Source: Poecilobothrus nobilitatus
Lineage: Eukaryota > Arthropoda > Insecta > Diptera > Dolichopodidae
DNA length: 64,000 nt
Assembly: GCA_947095535.1 (NCBI GenBank)
Contig: OX352772.1
Coordinates: forward strand, 270,819,240-270,883,239
Direction: 5' to 3'
The stretch's first letter is position 1, and the number at the start of each line of letters is the position of its first letter. This document shows, piece after piece, positions 23,530 through 36,400 of this stretch. Position numbers and translations under genes: made by a program. The notes below the pieces were generated by a model. It had not been told where the DNA came from. It saw only the letters and a list, made by a program, of their open reading frames with translations, and did not search any database.

Positions 23530-24709
23530 ACTCCACCGCATTTCATACACCTGATTATCAGGCTTTAAAATGCCTTGCAAGTAATAAAATCCATCCGGAC
23601 GTACAAGTTGTGGACGGGTTCGTCTATATAAAAACCGGCGTTACCAAGGGTAATTCCGACCAGGGGGCCTATTTGTGGAAACTTTGGGTTCCTACGGAAT
23701 TGGCAAGAGATCTAATGATTAATGCACATGACCCCCTTAGCTGCCCATGGTGGAGTTGGTCAGACCTTTCACCGCCTGAGACAGCATTTTTTTTGGCCAA
23801 AAATGGTCAAAGAAGTCAAATAATTTGCAACAGGCTATGAAGTGTGTAAATAAATAAAGGCGCCCAATTTGCCATTAAGAGCACCCATGACTTCGCTAAT
23901 CAAATCGGAAAGACTGTTGCAAACAATTTTCGTAGATTTAATCAGCCCTTATCCGAGATCCAAAGCTGGTAACATTGGGGCCATTGTAGTACTGGATCAT
24001 CTATCAAATTCGTTCTTACGAAACCACTGAGGGCTATGAATTCTCGCTTAGTATGCAGCTACTTGGAGGAGTGCGTCTTCCACTTATTTGGCGTACCCGA
24101 ACAGCTTATCTCCAATAACGGTCGCCAATTTATTTCAAGTTATTTGAACCCCTTATGGTAAAATATGGAATAAATCACGTTAAAACGGGAGTATATGCGC
24201 CTCAGCCCAAAGCTTCCCAAAGAGTGAACCGCTCCCTAATAGCCGGTATAAGAGCCTATTTGAAAAATAAGCAAAATACTTGGGACGAGAAACTTAACAG
24301 TTGGGCATTCGCCCTACTTCCTAACGTTCGGTCAGCATATGGTGACTCATGCCAGTGCCTATCAGCTCCTGCGGCGGCTGGCAGCTTTAGAGGATGGTTG
24401 AGAATACCTTTAGCGCCATGACGTTCAGAGTATGGTGCGGGATAAAGCGCAAAACCTCATTCAACGAGCTGTTGAAATCAACGCAAAGCGGTATAATTTA
24501 CGCTCGACGAATGGTAGCTTTAGTCCGGGCCAGATTGTGTATAAAAGAAATTTTCAATTGAGCGATCAGGCTAAGGGTTTTAATGCCAAATTAGCTTATA
24601 AATTTACGAAGGCAAAAATTACTAAGAAAGTGGGTAACTCCCTTTACGAATTAGAGGATTTGGCCGGAAAAAGACTCGGGGTCTTTCATACTAAGCACTT
24701 ACATTAATG
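23530..24709 (+). pseudogene. Ty3/gypsy integrase remnant
   Basis: An HHCC-like zinc region (AHDPLS..., about 23725, then a frameshifted GGVGQTF and FWPKMVKEVK) is followed by the core. The core shows a DLxxPYPRS-like start (about 23935), LFGVPEQLISNNGRQF (about 24090) and PKASQRVNRSLIAGIRAYL (about 24205). In the second motif Asp has become Asn (SNNG), and the region is frameshifted. The C-terminal frame 24432-24704 (FSPGQIVYKRNFQLSDQAKG) is the usual GPY/SH3-like end. Inactive. Confidence 0.8.
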
Positions 24710-25248
24710 AAACTCAGAGAACATTTTTTTTTGCTCTAAATTATTTGTTTAAATAAAATTTAAATAGACTGATTTAGACATATATTAAAAGTAACCGCTG
24801 AAGAAGTAGCTGTTGAAATTTTATTTTAATAAAATTAGGTAACATGCAGTAGACAGTTTCGTCTTACTCTCTAGTTTATTTCTTGGAAAAAAAAATCAAG
24901 AATAAAATAAATATCTCTGCGCTTTGCTGGTCGCAGTAATTTCGTCCGTCTGTCCGTCCGTTGTCAGTCCGAACTTACTGTATTGTAATGAGCAGCGTAT
25001 GATTTATCCACATACCACATTATCCACATACTATGGGGTAGGGGGTTGCTTCTATAATATTTCAAAATTTTAAACTTTTTTTTACCACGTCTAGTGAAAT
25101 TAAATCACTTATTTTTCTATTTCTCATATTTCTTATAAATTCAATTTTTAGGTACTAATTTTAAAGTCAGAAATGTAAACCAGCCACTATTACTTATCGT
25201 TACATGTGTAACAATTATTATCTTAGACTAGAACCAATGCGTAGTAAA
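24710..25248. other. Intergenic sequence with a short (GTCC)n tract
   Basis: No gene seen. Near 24945-24965 a GTCCGTCTGTCCGTCCG tract resembles, in reverse orientation, the GGAC tract of the TATACCC repeats and may be a scrap of one. Confidence 0.4.
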
Positions 25249-28118
25249 AACAAGTAAATGTAACAGTAAGTCGATGCAACCGACTTATTAATACCCTACA
25301 CCTGAATAATTTAAATTAGAAATCCATAAGTTTTTTGGGCAGCTGCTTGAACTTCTTCCCTTTTCTGTCTTATTCAACTCGAATTTCAGGAACGTAAAAG
25401 AAGCATCCTCTTGGGATATGCTTGACACCTTGGTAAAAAATGTTAAGTTTCTATCTTTATTAATTTCAAAGATTGTTACTCCTTAGGAGGTGTGTGTCAG
25501 GTACCCGATATGTCACTCCCATTCATCGAATCCATCTCAGGAACATAAAGAAAACATGCCAGAACACCATTGTCCTAAATTTAAAGGTTCTACTTTTGTT
25601 GGTTTTGGAGATATGCTCGTTCCTCTTGTGCTCGTCCGGAAGTATCCAAAATACGAACTCATGGTTCAAATTCTTTCAAATGTCAGTTTCCAATTTTACA
25701 GAAAAAGAAACATAACAGAACACCAAAAATAAAAGTTCTATCTTTGTTGGTTGTGGAGATATACTCGTTTGCTCTAGGGCTCGTCCGGAAGCTTCCAAGA
25801 TTTGAACCCATGGACCAAATCCTCACAAATTTCAAAAACATAAATCAAACATGAAGGAACACCATTCTGCCTAATTTAAAGGTTATATCTTAGTTGGTTT
25901 TGGAGATATCATTTGCTCTGAGCCTCGTTCGGAAGCTTCTAAAAACCGAACCCAAGGACCAAGTCCTCTCAAATTTCAGAGACATAAATCGAACGGGAAG
26001 GAACATCATTGTACAAAATTTGAAGGTTTTATCTTTGTTGATTTTGGAGATAATCTCGTTTGCTCTGGGGCTCGTTCGGAAGCTTCCAAAATCCAAACCC
26101 ATGGACCAAATCCTCTTAAATTTCAGAGACCTAAATCAAACATGAAAGAACACCATTCTGCGAAATTTAAAGCTTATATCTTAGTTGGTTTTGAAGATAA
26201 TCTGATTTGCTCTGGTGCTCGTTTGGAAGCTTCCAAAATCCAAACCCATGAACCAAATCCTCTTAAATTTCAGAGACATAAATCGAACGGGAAGGAACAT
26301 CATTGTACAAAATTTGAAGGTTCTATCTTTGATGATTTTGGAGATAATCTCGTTTGCTCTGGGGCTCGTTCGGAAGCTTCCAAAATCCAAACCCATGGAC
26401 CAAATCCTCTTAAATTTCAGAGACCTAAATCAAACATGAAAGAACACCATTCTGCGAAATTTAAAGGTTATATCTTTGTTGTTTTTGGAGATAATCTCAT
26501 ATGCTTTGGGGCTCGTTCGGAAACTTCCAAAATCCAAACCCATGGACCAACTCCTCTTAAATTTCAGAGACATAAATCGAATGGGAAGGAACATCATTGT
26601 ACAAAATTTAAAGGTTCTATCTTTCTTGGTTTTGGAGATAATCTCGTTTGCTCTGGGGCTCGTTCGGAAGCTTCCAAAATCCGAACCCATGGACCAAATG
26701 CTCTCAAATTTTAGAAACTTAAATAAAACATGAAAGAACACCACTCTGTCAATTTGAAGGTTATATCTTTATTGGTTTTGAAGATAATCTCATTTGCTCT
26801 GGTGCTCGTTCGGAAGCTTCCAAAATCCAAACCCATGAAGCAAATCCTCTTAAATTTCAGAGACCTAAATCAAACATGAAAGAACACCATTCTGCGAAAT
26901 TTAAAGCTTATATCTTAGTTGGTTTTGAAGATAATCTGATTTGCTCTGGTGCTCGTTTGGAAGCTTCCAAAATCCAAACCCATGAACCAAATCCTCTTAA
27001 ATTTCAGAGACATAAATCGAACGGGAAGGAACATCATTGTACAAAATTTGAAGGTTCTATCTTTGTTGATTTTGGAGATAATCTCGTTTGCTCTGGGGCT
27101 CGTTCGGAAGCTTCCAAAATCCAAACCCATGGACCAAATCCTCTTAAATTTCAGAGACATAAATCGAATGGGAAGGAACATCATTGTACAAAATTTGAAG
27201 GTTCTATCTTTGTTGATTTTGGAGATAATCTCGTTTGCTCTGGGGCTCGTTCGGAAGCTTCCAAAATCCAAACCCATGGACCAAATCCTCTTAAATTTCA
27301 GAGACCTAAATCAAACATGAAAGAACACCATTCTGCGAAATTTAAAGCTTATATCTTAGTTGGTTTTGAAGATAATCTGATTTGCTCTGGTGCTCGTTTG
27401 GAAGCTTCCAAAATCCAAACCCATGGACCAAATCCTCTTAAATTTCAGAGACATAAATCGAACGGGAAGGAACATCATTGTACAAAATTTGAAGGTTCTA
27501 TCTTTGTTGATTTTGGAGATAATCTCGTTTGCTCTGGGGCTCGTTCGGAAGCTTCCAAAATCCAAACCCATGGACCAAATCCTCTTAAATTTCAGAGACC
27601 TAAACCAAACATGAAAGAACACCATTCTGCCAAATTTAAAGGTTATATCTTTGTTGTTTTTGGAGATAATCTCATATGCTTTGGGGCTCGTTCGGAAACT
27701 TCCAAAATCCACACCCATGGACCAACTCCTCTTAAATTTCAGAGACATAAATCGAATGGGAAGGAACATCATTGTACAAAAATTAAAGGTTCTATCTTTC
27801 TTGGTTTTGGAGATAATCCCGTTTGCTCCGGAATCATTCGAAAGCTTCCAGAATCCGAACCCATGGACCGATTTTGTCCAAATTCCTTTCCTTTCGTAGT
27901 TAGTAACCTACTATATAAATTTCATCAAGATAGCTTCATTAGTTTTTGAGTTATCGTTCGAACGGACGGACGGACGGACATCGTTAAATCGACTCAGGAG
28001 GTGATCCTGATTCAGAATATATATACATAAAATATATTCTAATCTAACTCGCTTCCTTTTGGTGGTTACAAACACCATACCAAAGTTAATATACCCTATA
28101 CTTTAGGTGTAGGGTATA
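25249..28118 (+). mobile_element. TATACCC-ended interspersed repeat, copy 2 (expanded)
   Basis: Starts ACAAGTAAATGTAACAG, then AGTCG...CGACT and TTAATACCCTACACCTGAA. It ends GAGTTATCG...(GGAC)n...CATCGTTAAATCG, then ATACCCTATACTTTAGGTGTAGGGTATA. The first TACCCTACACCT and the last AGGTGTAGGGTA are inverted repeats. The interior has expanded into 16 tandem units of about 147 bp. Other copies carry two to three. Confidence 0.8.
25540..27845 (+). repeat. 147-bp tandem array, 16 units
   Basis: Units start at a CATGAAAGAACACCATT-like motif near 25556, 25703, 25849, 25996, 26142, 26289 and 26437. They continue at 26584, 26729, 26876, 27023, 27170, 27317, 27464, 27611 and 27758. Spacing is almost always 147 bp. 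Central units differ by few bases; outer ones are more diverged. Alternating subtypes (AAACATGAAAGAAC versus GAACGGGAAGGAAC starts) suggest higher-order duplication of two- and five-unit blocks. For instance, 26142-26876 repeats 735 bp later. Because 147 is a multiple of three and the unit lacks stops in several frames, long open frames appear on both strands. They are a by-product. Confidence 0.9.
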
Positions 28119-29433
28119 AAAATAGCGGTCCTATATAATACAAGGTAAACCGTTCGACGAGGTGAAAAAGAAAAAAATTATGGCCATGTGGTTTGTTTTG
28201 AAAAAAAGAAGGAATTTCCGGGGAGGTTTGGTTTTTGGTTGTTCGAGAGTCTAAGGTGGCGAGAAAATTTTTGGTTAGCAAGAAAAAAAAAATTACGAAA
28301 AAAATTGATAATTATTATAAGCACCAAACTAGATTAAATTAAAATAAAATAAATAAATACAAAACAAAAGGGACAAAAAAACTGGTGTAAAAACTAAAAA
28401 TTGGTATTTTTATTAACAGCCTATAGATAATATTATTAATTTGTTAAAAATAATACTTAGATTAAATAAATTTTCAATGGAAATTTAAGCAAAAAAAAAC
28501 AAAAAAAAAAAACGCAAGAAAAAAAAAGTGTAATAGTAATGATAATATAAATTAATAATTTAATAATTTAAGTAAAATTAATAAATTAAGGATAAAAAAA
28601 AATCTGATTAAAGGTGCCAATTAATTGCAAAAACAAATGAATTCGAAAGAAAATCTATAATATTATTATGCACAAATAATGTAATACTCTTAGAGTATAA
28701 GTACATACATATAATTAAAATGAACTAAAATAAAAGAAAAAAATTTAAAAATAAAAGAAAATTTTTTTTTAAAGACCGAAATAATATTAAAAAGAAAAAA
28801 ATAAACGTATGAATTAAAAACAAAAAAACAAAAATAAATCAAATAATACATATTGTATACCGCTATTATAATTTAAATTTCAATAATTTTATATATTAAA
28901 CATTTAATAATTATTCATACATATTATATATAAAACAAAAAAAAACAAAAAGAATTCAAGAGGAAAACAAAAAAAAGATCAGCTGGAAGTGATTTTGTCG
29001 AAGAAAACCTGTATTTTTAGTTTTAATGGATTTGGTTTGTAATAATTAATAAATATAGGAAATACTGAAATAAGAAAACAAATTAATTTAATGTTTTGTA
29101 ATTGTTTATTATATTTGTGTATTTTTTTATGAAAAAAAAAAAACCATCATGAATATATGGTAATTTAGTAGGAACAGAGTCCGAAAGGAGGCTCGGATGT
29201 GGATGACAAGGAAATAATGGGGGCAAGAGTCCAAATAAGCTAAATTTTGTTTGATTAGGTTGTTATGTTAGGTTGAATTAATCCAGGCCTAGGTCGCCCG
29301 ACCGGAGTGATGTCCAAAAAGGCATGTATTATGTTTTTGTAAGGGAGAATGAGCGTCATTTTTTTCGTAACCCACCCTACTGGGCTTTAACCCGACATAA
29401 ACCAGGCATGCTGCACTCAATTCGCTGGACCAG
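28119..29433. other. A-rich sequence, no gene seen
   Basis: Strong A-runs throughout 28270-29150. The last 250 bases (29170-29433) are more complex and GC-richer (GGTCGCCCGACCGGAG near 29296) and probably are another repeat's end, unidentified. The LINE at 29434 stops abruptly against it. Confidence 0.45.
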
Positions 29434-31090
29434 CCCCAAAATTCTCCAAACTCCGATTACAATCTATAAATAAGCAAGCTGTATATTTTTTCTTATCCAT
29501 ACTTTTTGTTATAAAATACAACAAAGCTAAACAAGCGGCAGCCGTGTTTGAGTTATCCTCAAAACCGTACTGATCTTTATGCAAAATGCCATTAGGGTTT
29601 ATGAAATGTGTTAGCCTTATTTTGAAAATGTTTTCGTTTATTTTTGAAATTGAACTTAATACTGAAACTGGCCTATAGTTCGATGTATCTGATTTATCGT
29701 TTGCTTTATGTATCGGTGTAACTGTCGCAATTTTTAGGACATCAGGGAAGTGTCCAAAGTCAGAGTTAATAAATTTTACCATTAGTGGACTAATTTGGTT
29801 AGAATATTTTTTTAAAACTTTCGATGAAATATTGTCATATCCAGTAGCCGATCCTAACTTAATTGTGTCAATTGTTTTTTGAACTTCCTCTATGCTTATA
29901 GGAGATAAGCTAAAACTATTATGAATAATTTTTTGAAAAGAGCCTAAATAGTTTTCATCATTGCAATCTCTTGACATATTTAAAGAATTTGTTACATTTA
30001 TAAAGTATGTGTTCATTATGTTTGCAATTTGTTGTGGGTTATTTGTAATGGCATTATTCAATTTTATTTCATTTAAACTAAATGTTGTATCAAAAGTCCT
30101 TTTGTTGTACATAACTCTTTTTATAGAACCCATAACTACTATTATTGGGATCATTTGATATTATCTTTTTGCTAAAATTTTGTTTGGCTTGTTTTATTTC
30201 CCTATCTAGTAACTCTTTATATTTTAGGAAGCGTTTTTGATTTATTCATCGTTGGGGTACTTTTTCTTGTATTTAAAGAAGGAATCACGAATTTTGATAT
30301 TTCGAATAATATCGTGGTTAATCCACTCATACTTTTTTTTCCGTTATGTTGAGAAATAATTTTAGTATATTTTTGAATTTTCCTTGAAAGTACTTCTATG
30401 AATTAATAAATGGTATCGAATATTTTTAAATCACCTCAAAAACCATTACTAGAAAGTTTATCATAGTCTAAAACAGTTTTTTTAAATTATTTGCTTGTTT
30501 CATAGTATTTAAATTTGTACTTACAAAAAGCAGATGATGACCGGATAAGCATGACTCAGAGACATGTACGTTATAATTGTAATCAATTAAGTCTGTGACA
30601 AAATGGTCAATAATTGTTCTCGCGGTTGTACCTATTCTAGTTGCGAAATTTTCGTTATTGTTGTTGTAAACTATATAAGCAATACATAATAGAGTATTCA
30701 AATAATTTTCAACTTCAGTATTATTTTTATTTAACAAGTTCATATTAAAATCACCTAGAACCAAAGAATTCTTGTAAGTAGCCGTTATCTCGTCTAATTT
30801 ATCAACAAATTTATTTAATTTGGTTTGATGTGCTCTATAAAAACACACTATATTAATATTTTGTTTGGGTAGTTTTACTATTACTACTACTACTATTTTA
30901 CTAAGAGTTAAAATTTTCTTCAAAAATTAAATTACTAACTAAATTATTAGATACGTATATTGCTGCTCCACCGTACGACTTTTCACGATCAGAAAAATTT
31001 GCCAAAAACTCTGGAAGATTATAAAATAGATTTTCATACTTCAGGAGCCAAATTTATGTTAAAACTATTACATGAACGTCACAATGGAGA
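29434..31090 (-). pseudogene. Jockey/CR1-type LINE, endonuclease to RT start
   Basis: Read from the right on the minus strand. The endonuclease begins with LLKYENLFYNLPEFLANF (about 31040) and SYGGAAIYVSNN, continues with LVLGDFNMNLL (about 30750) and ends with TARTIIDHFVTD and SGHHLLF (about 30540). A frameshifted linker (30150-30470) is followed by RT 29434-30154, with GSATGYDNISSKVL, NYRPVSVLSSISK and ACLFIDC. The frame then ends just before the AFD motif. The catalytic RT core and 3' end are missing, cut off by unrelated sequence at about 29434. Confidence 0.8.
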
Positions 31091-31107
31091 GAATTTATTA
31101 ATATCTC

Positions 31108-32860
31108 TAAATTACTTCTTTTTGTTTTTGCGAGGGTAGGTGGGAATCGTTGAGACACTATAGAGTGAAAACGAGCACGAGTTCTCTATGAGTGTGTAGG
31201 ACTTTAACCCACTAAACACCACCTCCCTTTTTGACAAAACAATAGGTTATACGACCTTTAATACTAATGTACTGCCTGGTCAGAGGAAGTTGAGTTATGA
31301 ACGAATTACTCTATTTTGCACTTTATCGAGAAATCCCTATGCCGTTTTGGGGGCTCCTGCCCAAATAAGTTCATTGTACCCCATCTTTCGTCTTATATAT
31401 GTTTTATAGATATTTAGGAGATCAGAAGATGAAAAGAAGGCTTTACAACGATACAGGAAACCCATACATCTAGCTGCATCTTTAGCTATACCAAAAATAT
31501 GATTGGACCAACTTAATTTTTGATTTAGCTCCATGCCCAAGATATTGAGCTCACCCGCATGTAGATAAACTTCCCCTTGCAAAGTTAAAGTGGGGATTGA
31601 AGTTTCTTTTCCGAGAGACTAAACAGCACTGAGTTTTCTTAGAACTAAAATCGATTCTGTTGATTTTTCCCCAATGAGAAATTTTGTCCAAGTCGAGATT
31701 TAGCTCAAGCGAAGCAGAATATTTACTGGCGTTATTTTCATAAGAAGCAACGAGCGTGCTGTCGTCTGCAAAACTATGAATTGGATTGGAGGTTATACTT
31801 AAAAGATCGTTTATAAATCTTAGGAAAAGTGTCGGGGAGAGAACAGATCCTTGAGGGACACCAGCATTAATTTTGAATTGGTCTGAAGAATAACCATCGA
31901 CCAGAACACGAATCGAACCATTCGAAAGAAAATCTCCAATCCATTTTACAAATACACCACCGAGGCCCATTGCTTTGCATTTAGCAATTAAAGCATCATG
32001 CCAAACTCGGTCAAAAGCTTTAGAAATATCCAAAGCGAGAACATCGGACAACCCCGTATAGTGGAGGCTGATATTAAACCTTTCACGGAGGGATGTCAAG
32101 AGATCACCTGTTGACCGATGGGTTCGGAAGCCATATTGACGATCATGAATTAATCCTTTGTTATGTAGATATTTCAGAAGCTTTCTACTTATTAAATTTT
32201 CCATTATTTTGAATAGGACCGAAGTGATAACAATAGGGCGGTAGTTTGAGGGATCGCTTTTTTCTCCCTTTTTGGGGATGGGATATATGTGCGTTGTCTT
32301 CCACTGTAATGCCATTCGGACCGCCTGACTCTTTTGTATCCAAATTTTTAAGAGCTTTAAGAACTGCACGAGTTCTGAAAGAAATTCTACCTAAGGAGCA
32401 GTTAACCTCGGGAAGAATGCATGGTCTTTGTGTTGACTGGGGTAATGTTGAGTTGGAGGCGAAATTTTTGGGAAATAAATCCACTTTTTCTTTGAGATCG
32501 GATACAATTTGGTCATTGTTATCAACCAAAGGCGAGAACGAAGAACCGCCACTTTTACCGTTAAGGCTCTTAGCAAAGGTCCAAAAGGATTTGCTATTTT
32601 TAGGAAGATGTAAAAGTTGTCTTCTCAATCGTCTGTTGTACAAGAACTTTTGCTTCTTGATAACTCTCCTACACCAGTTTTTAACCGCGATATAGCTCGC
32701 CCTATTAGCTTTAGTCCTATCACTCTTGTAGATTTGAAAAGCTTCCTCCTTTTTAAAATTGCATTTGTGCAAATGCGATTAAACCAAGATTTGGGCGGCC
32801 TTTTAATACTCTTCATAGAGTGAGGTATGTAGGCCATCATCCCTAGAAGAGTTATATTGC
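31108..32860 (-). pseudogene. Non-LTR LINE reverse transcriptase with 3' end
   Basis: Minus strand. Linker 32185-32772 (SDRTKANRASYIAVKNW, LPKNSKSFWTFAKSL), then after a frameshift RT 31551-32369. The RT contains YPIPKKGEKSDPSNYRPIV, ALDISKAFDRVWHDAL, AGVPQGSVLSPTLF and the active site SFADDST. Another frameshift leads to the thumb frame 31337-31582 (ELNQKLSWSNHI, YIRRKMGYNELIWAGAP). The 3' untranslated part 31120-31330 ends in an impure A-tract. That tail resembles 49085-49260 of the SINE-like element. The 5' limit is unclear; coding-like sequence may extend to about 33080. Inactivated by two frameshifts. Confidence 0.85.
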
Positions 32861-33300
32861 CTGTTTATTCCTAGAGCTCGGAATATTTAGGTTAATATAT
32901 TAAAATTATATTTGTAATTCAGAATAACATTTTCGCGCAACCCTGTAAAATAATTAACTTTAATATTTTCATGTATATTAAAAGCCATTATTGTGTTACG
33001 CGACAATAGTATTTTTCCATTCATAGTTACAACAGGTACAAGAGAAATCTCTTATAAAAGTCACATTTAATTTTATATTCTTTATTTTTTTTTTTTTTTG
33101 TTGTTGAAGTGCACTTTTTGACGTAGTAAAGTCATGTGCTCGTTATCAAAAGCACGTGTTCGTGGAGTGTTAAATATTAAATAATAATAAAAGTAAGGTG
33201 ATGTGTATAAAAGAATATACATATGATATTTAAATAATTTAAAAATATATATATACTTTTTTTTATGTTTAAGTAAGAAGTATACATTGAAGTCAAAAAA
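32861..33300. other. AT-rich sequence, possible LINE 5' remnant
   Basis: A T-run at 33090-33105 marks an A-tail of some minus-strand retroelement. Between 32880 and 33060 weak minus-strand coding remains may belong to the LINE at 31108. Nothing firm. Confidence 0.35.
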
Positions 33301-33409
33301 AACAAGTAATTGTAACAGTAAGTAGTTGCAACCCACTTATTTATACCCTACACCTAAAAAATTCAAATTAAATTAAAAATCCATGTTATTTTAGTTAGGT
33401 ATTTAATAC

Positions 33410-36400
33410 TTTTTTTTTTTTTTTTTTCCTGTTACTCCACTAGGGAGCATAGGGCTTCCACTTGAAGTCTCCAGTCTTCCCAGCTTAACGCTTTTTCTTC
33501 AATCATGCTCCAGGACAAATTGCATCTGCTTATTTCATTTAGGACAGTGCGCTTCCACGTCATTCTGGGTCTACCTCTAGCTCTAGAACCTCCTTGTGGA
33601 TTCCAACATAGCGAAACTCTGTTTATGTCATTTTCATTTTTCCTCAATGTGTGCCTGATCCATTTCCACCTTCTCCTGGTTATTTGTTTTACTAGGGGTT
33701 CCTCATTTGTTAAGTTCCATAGATCTTTATTGCTCATTCTGTTCGGCCAGAAAATTCTGCATATGATTCTTAGGTGCTTGTTTAAGAAGACTTGCAGCTT
33801 ATTCTTGATGGTGTTCGTTAGCAGCCATGACTCACTACCATATGTTAGAGTGGTTTTAACACAGGAGTTGAATATGCTAATTTTTGTTCTTCTAGATATT
33901 TGGTTGCTGTTCCATATAGGCCGAAGTCTGCCGAATGCTGATCTTGCCTTGCTGATTCTATTTTGTACATCTTCCCTTGTACCACCTGTAGGAGTTATTA
34001 TGCTACCGAGGTAACAGAATTCGTCTACGCTATCTATGTGTTGGCCTTCTAGTATGATAGGGGTGTTGCTTGGGCAGTGAACAAACATTGCCTTAGTTTT
34101 GTTAATGTTTATTTCTAGCCCTCTTTTCCGTGCCGCCTGCTGTAGAAGGTTCAGTTTCGACTGCGTTTCAGCTTGCGACAAGAAGCAGATGTCGTCAGCG
34201 TAGTCGAGATCAGAGAGATTCCTATCATCAGACCAATTGATGCCATCCCAGGTGTTGCTGATTTCTCTCATTATGTCATCCAAGACTATTGTGAATAACA
34301 GTGGCGATAGAGGGCATCCTTGTTTGACTCCTGCATTCGTTGTGAATGGATCGCTGATATTTCCACTATGTGATACCGAGAGTTCCGCGTTATCATAGAG
34401 AACACGAATTATACTCACGATTTTCCTTGGTATATTCCTGTTCACAAGGGCTTTCCATATGGTTTCTCTTTGTATAGAGTCGAATGCCTTCTTAAAGTCA
34501 ACGAAGACCAGACACAGCGGTGATTGCCATTCGTGTGATTGTTCCACTATTATTCTTAGTGTGTTGGCTTGATCGAGACAGCTTCTACCCGGCCTGAAGT
34601 CAGCTTGCTCATTTCTTAGTGTGTTCTGCACCTCTTCTTGGAGTCTATTCTGAATAATGTTTGTGATGATTTTATATATTGTATTCAGTAATGTAATACC
34701 CCTCCAGTTGTTGCAATCAGAAAGATCACCTTTCTTTGGAATTTTGATAATAATTCCTTTTTTCTATGATGGTGGTATTGTTTCTGATGCCCAAGCGCTT
34801 GTTATATGCGGGTGGATGAGTTCTGCTGATGATTGTGGAGCTGATTTTAGTATCTCACTTGGTAGAGCATCGTCTCCTGCTGCCTTATTACTTTTCAATC
34901 TTAAGATGGCGCCTTTAATCTCACGGATTGAGGGTGTTGAGCTGAGAATGGCGGTGTTTTCTTCACTGAGGTCATTGGTGGTTACTTCCGAGTGAGGACT
35001 GTGTGCCGGCTGAATGTTGCTTATTTCCTCAAAGTGCTCTTTCCAACGCTGGGTTTGTTCTTGAATGTTGGTTCGAGCGTTGCCGTTTCGATCTTTTATA
35101 GGGCGGTTAACTCTGTGAGATCGGTTTGTAAGGCTATTTACGATATTGTGTACTGATCTTATATTATTCTTGCCAGCTGCTGTTTCTGCTTCTCTAGCCA
35201 TTTTCTCAATTTGTTTTCTCTTATCAGCCCTGGCTCCTTTCTTTACTGGTTTGCTCTGGGTCTGATACTGCTGCCTTAGCGAGATAGAGTTATCAGTATT
35301 CATTTGGTTCTTTAGTTGTTGCTTATGTTTGATCAGGTTCCATGTATGGTCAGAGATCCATGGTTTTCTATTATTCTGATGTGTGCCTAGGATGTTTACT
35401 GATTTTTGTCGTATGGCTTTAGCTTTTTCCTCCCATGACTGCTGCATGTTCTCTGATACAGTTTGCTGGATAGCCGTTATGATATTAGATTTTACTGCTG
35501 GGTTTCTGAGCTGGTCTAAGTTCAATTTGGCTTTGAGCTTCTGCACGTTGGTAGTATTACGCCTTAACCGAATCCTTAGGTCAGCTGTTATAAGTTCATG
35601 GTCGCTCTGTATATCAGCACCTCTTCTATTCCTTACATCTAGCAATGAGTTTCTTCATTTTCTACTCACTCATATATGGTCAATTTGGTTCTTTGTTCTA
35701 CCACCAGGTGAGACCCATGTGTATTTGTGTATATCTTTGTGGGGGAACAGTGTGCCTCCTATGACCAACTGATTGGTTTGACCTAATTCTTCCAGTCTAT
35801 CGCCATTGTTGTTACGTATTCCCAGACCATGTTTCCCTATTGTGTTTTCTAGGTTGATGTTGTTGCTTCCAATTTGCGCATTAAAATCACCCATCAGGAT
35901 TACCAAATCGCCTCTGCTGATATCATTTAAAACACCGCTTAGTTGGCTATAGTAATCGTCTTTTTCGTCATCTTCTGCGCTTTCAGTTGGTGAGTAACAT
36001 TGAATGACCGAAACATGCCTGATTCTTCCGCGAAACCGAGCCGTAATAATTCTATCTGATACGGCTTTCCATGAGATTAGTGTATTAACTATGGTTTTCT
36101 CAATTAGTATTCCAACACCACTTTCTCCTCTGGATTCTTTTCCGCTGTACAAAAGAATGTTGCTGTTTGCCGATTTCATTTCACCACTTCCATTTCATCT
36201 TTGCTCACTTATGCCTAATATACCTATCTTATACGCAGCCGCTTGTTGTTCTAATTGCGCAAGCCTGGATGCTTCTCTAAGTGTCTTAACATTCCATTGT
36301 CCTACTCGTGTCCTTATATTCGTGCCAAAGGTCGTTGCCGTATTTCCAAATCTATTATATCCGAGGCTTCTTGCTTCCGTTTCTTGAATCCTTTTCAATT

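Larger units (their letters stand above)
21012..24709 (+). mobile_element. Ty3/gypsy retrotransposon, decayed, LTRs not found
   Basis: Gag, protease, RT, RNase H and integrase remnants occur in that order, which is the Ty3/gypsy order. The internal region is GC-richer than its surroundings, as often seen for fly elements of the Ulysses/Osvaldo kind; that placement is inference. Many stops, frameshifts and at least one large RT deletion make it inactive. LTRs could not be identified by eye. Confidence 0.85.

Noticed and set aside
26876..27949. 357-codon open frame, and overlapping long frames on both strands
   Set aside because: It is the 147-bp tandem unit read through. The period is divisible by three and stop-free in several frames, so length carries no coding meaning.
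32246..32695. 149-codon plus-strand frame
   Set aside because: Antisense shadow of the LINE RT encoded on the minus strand.
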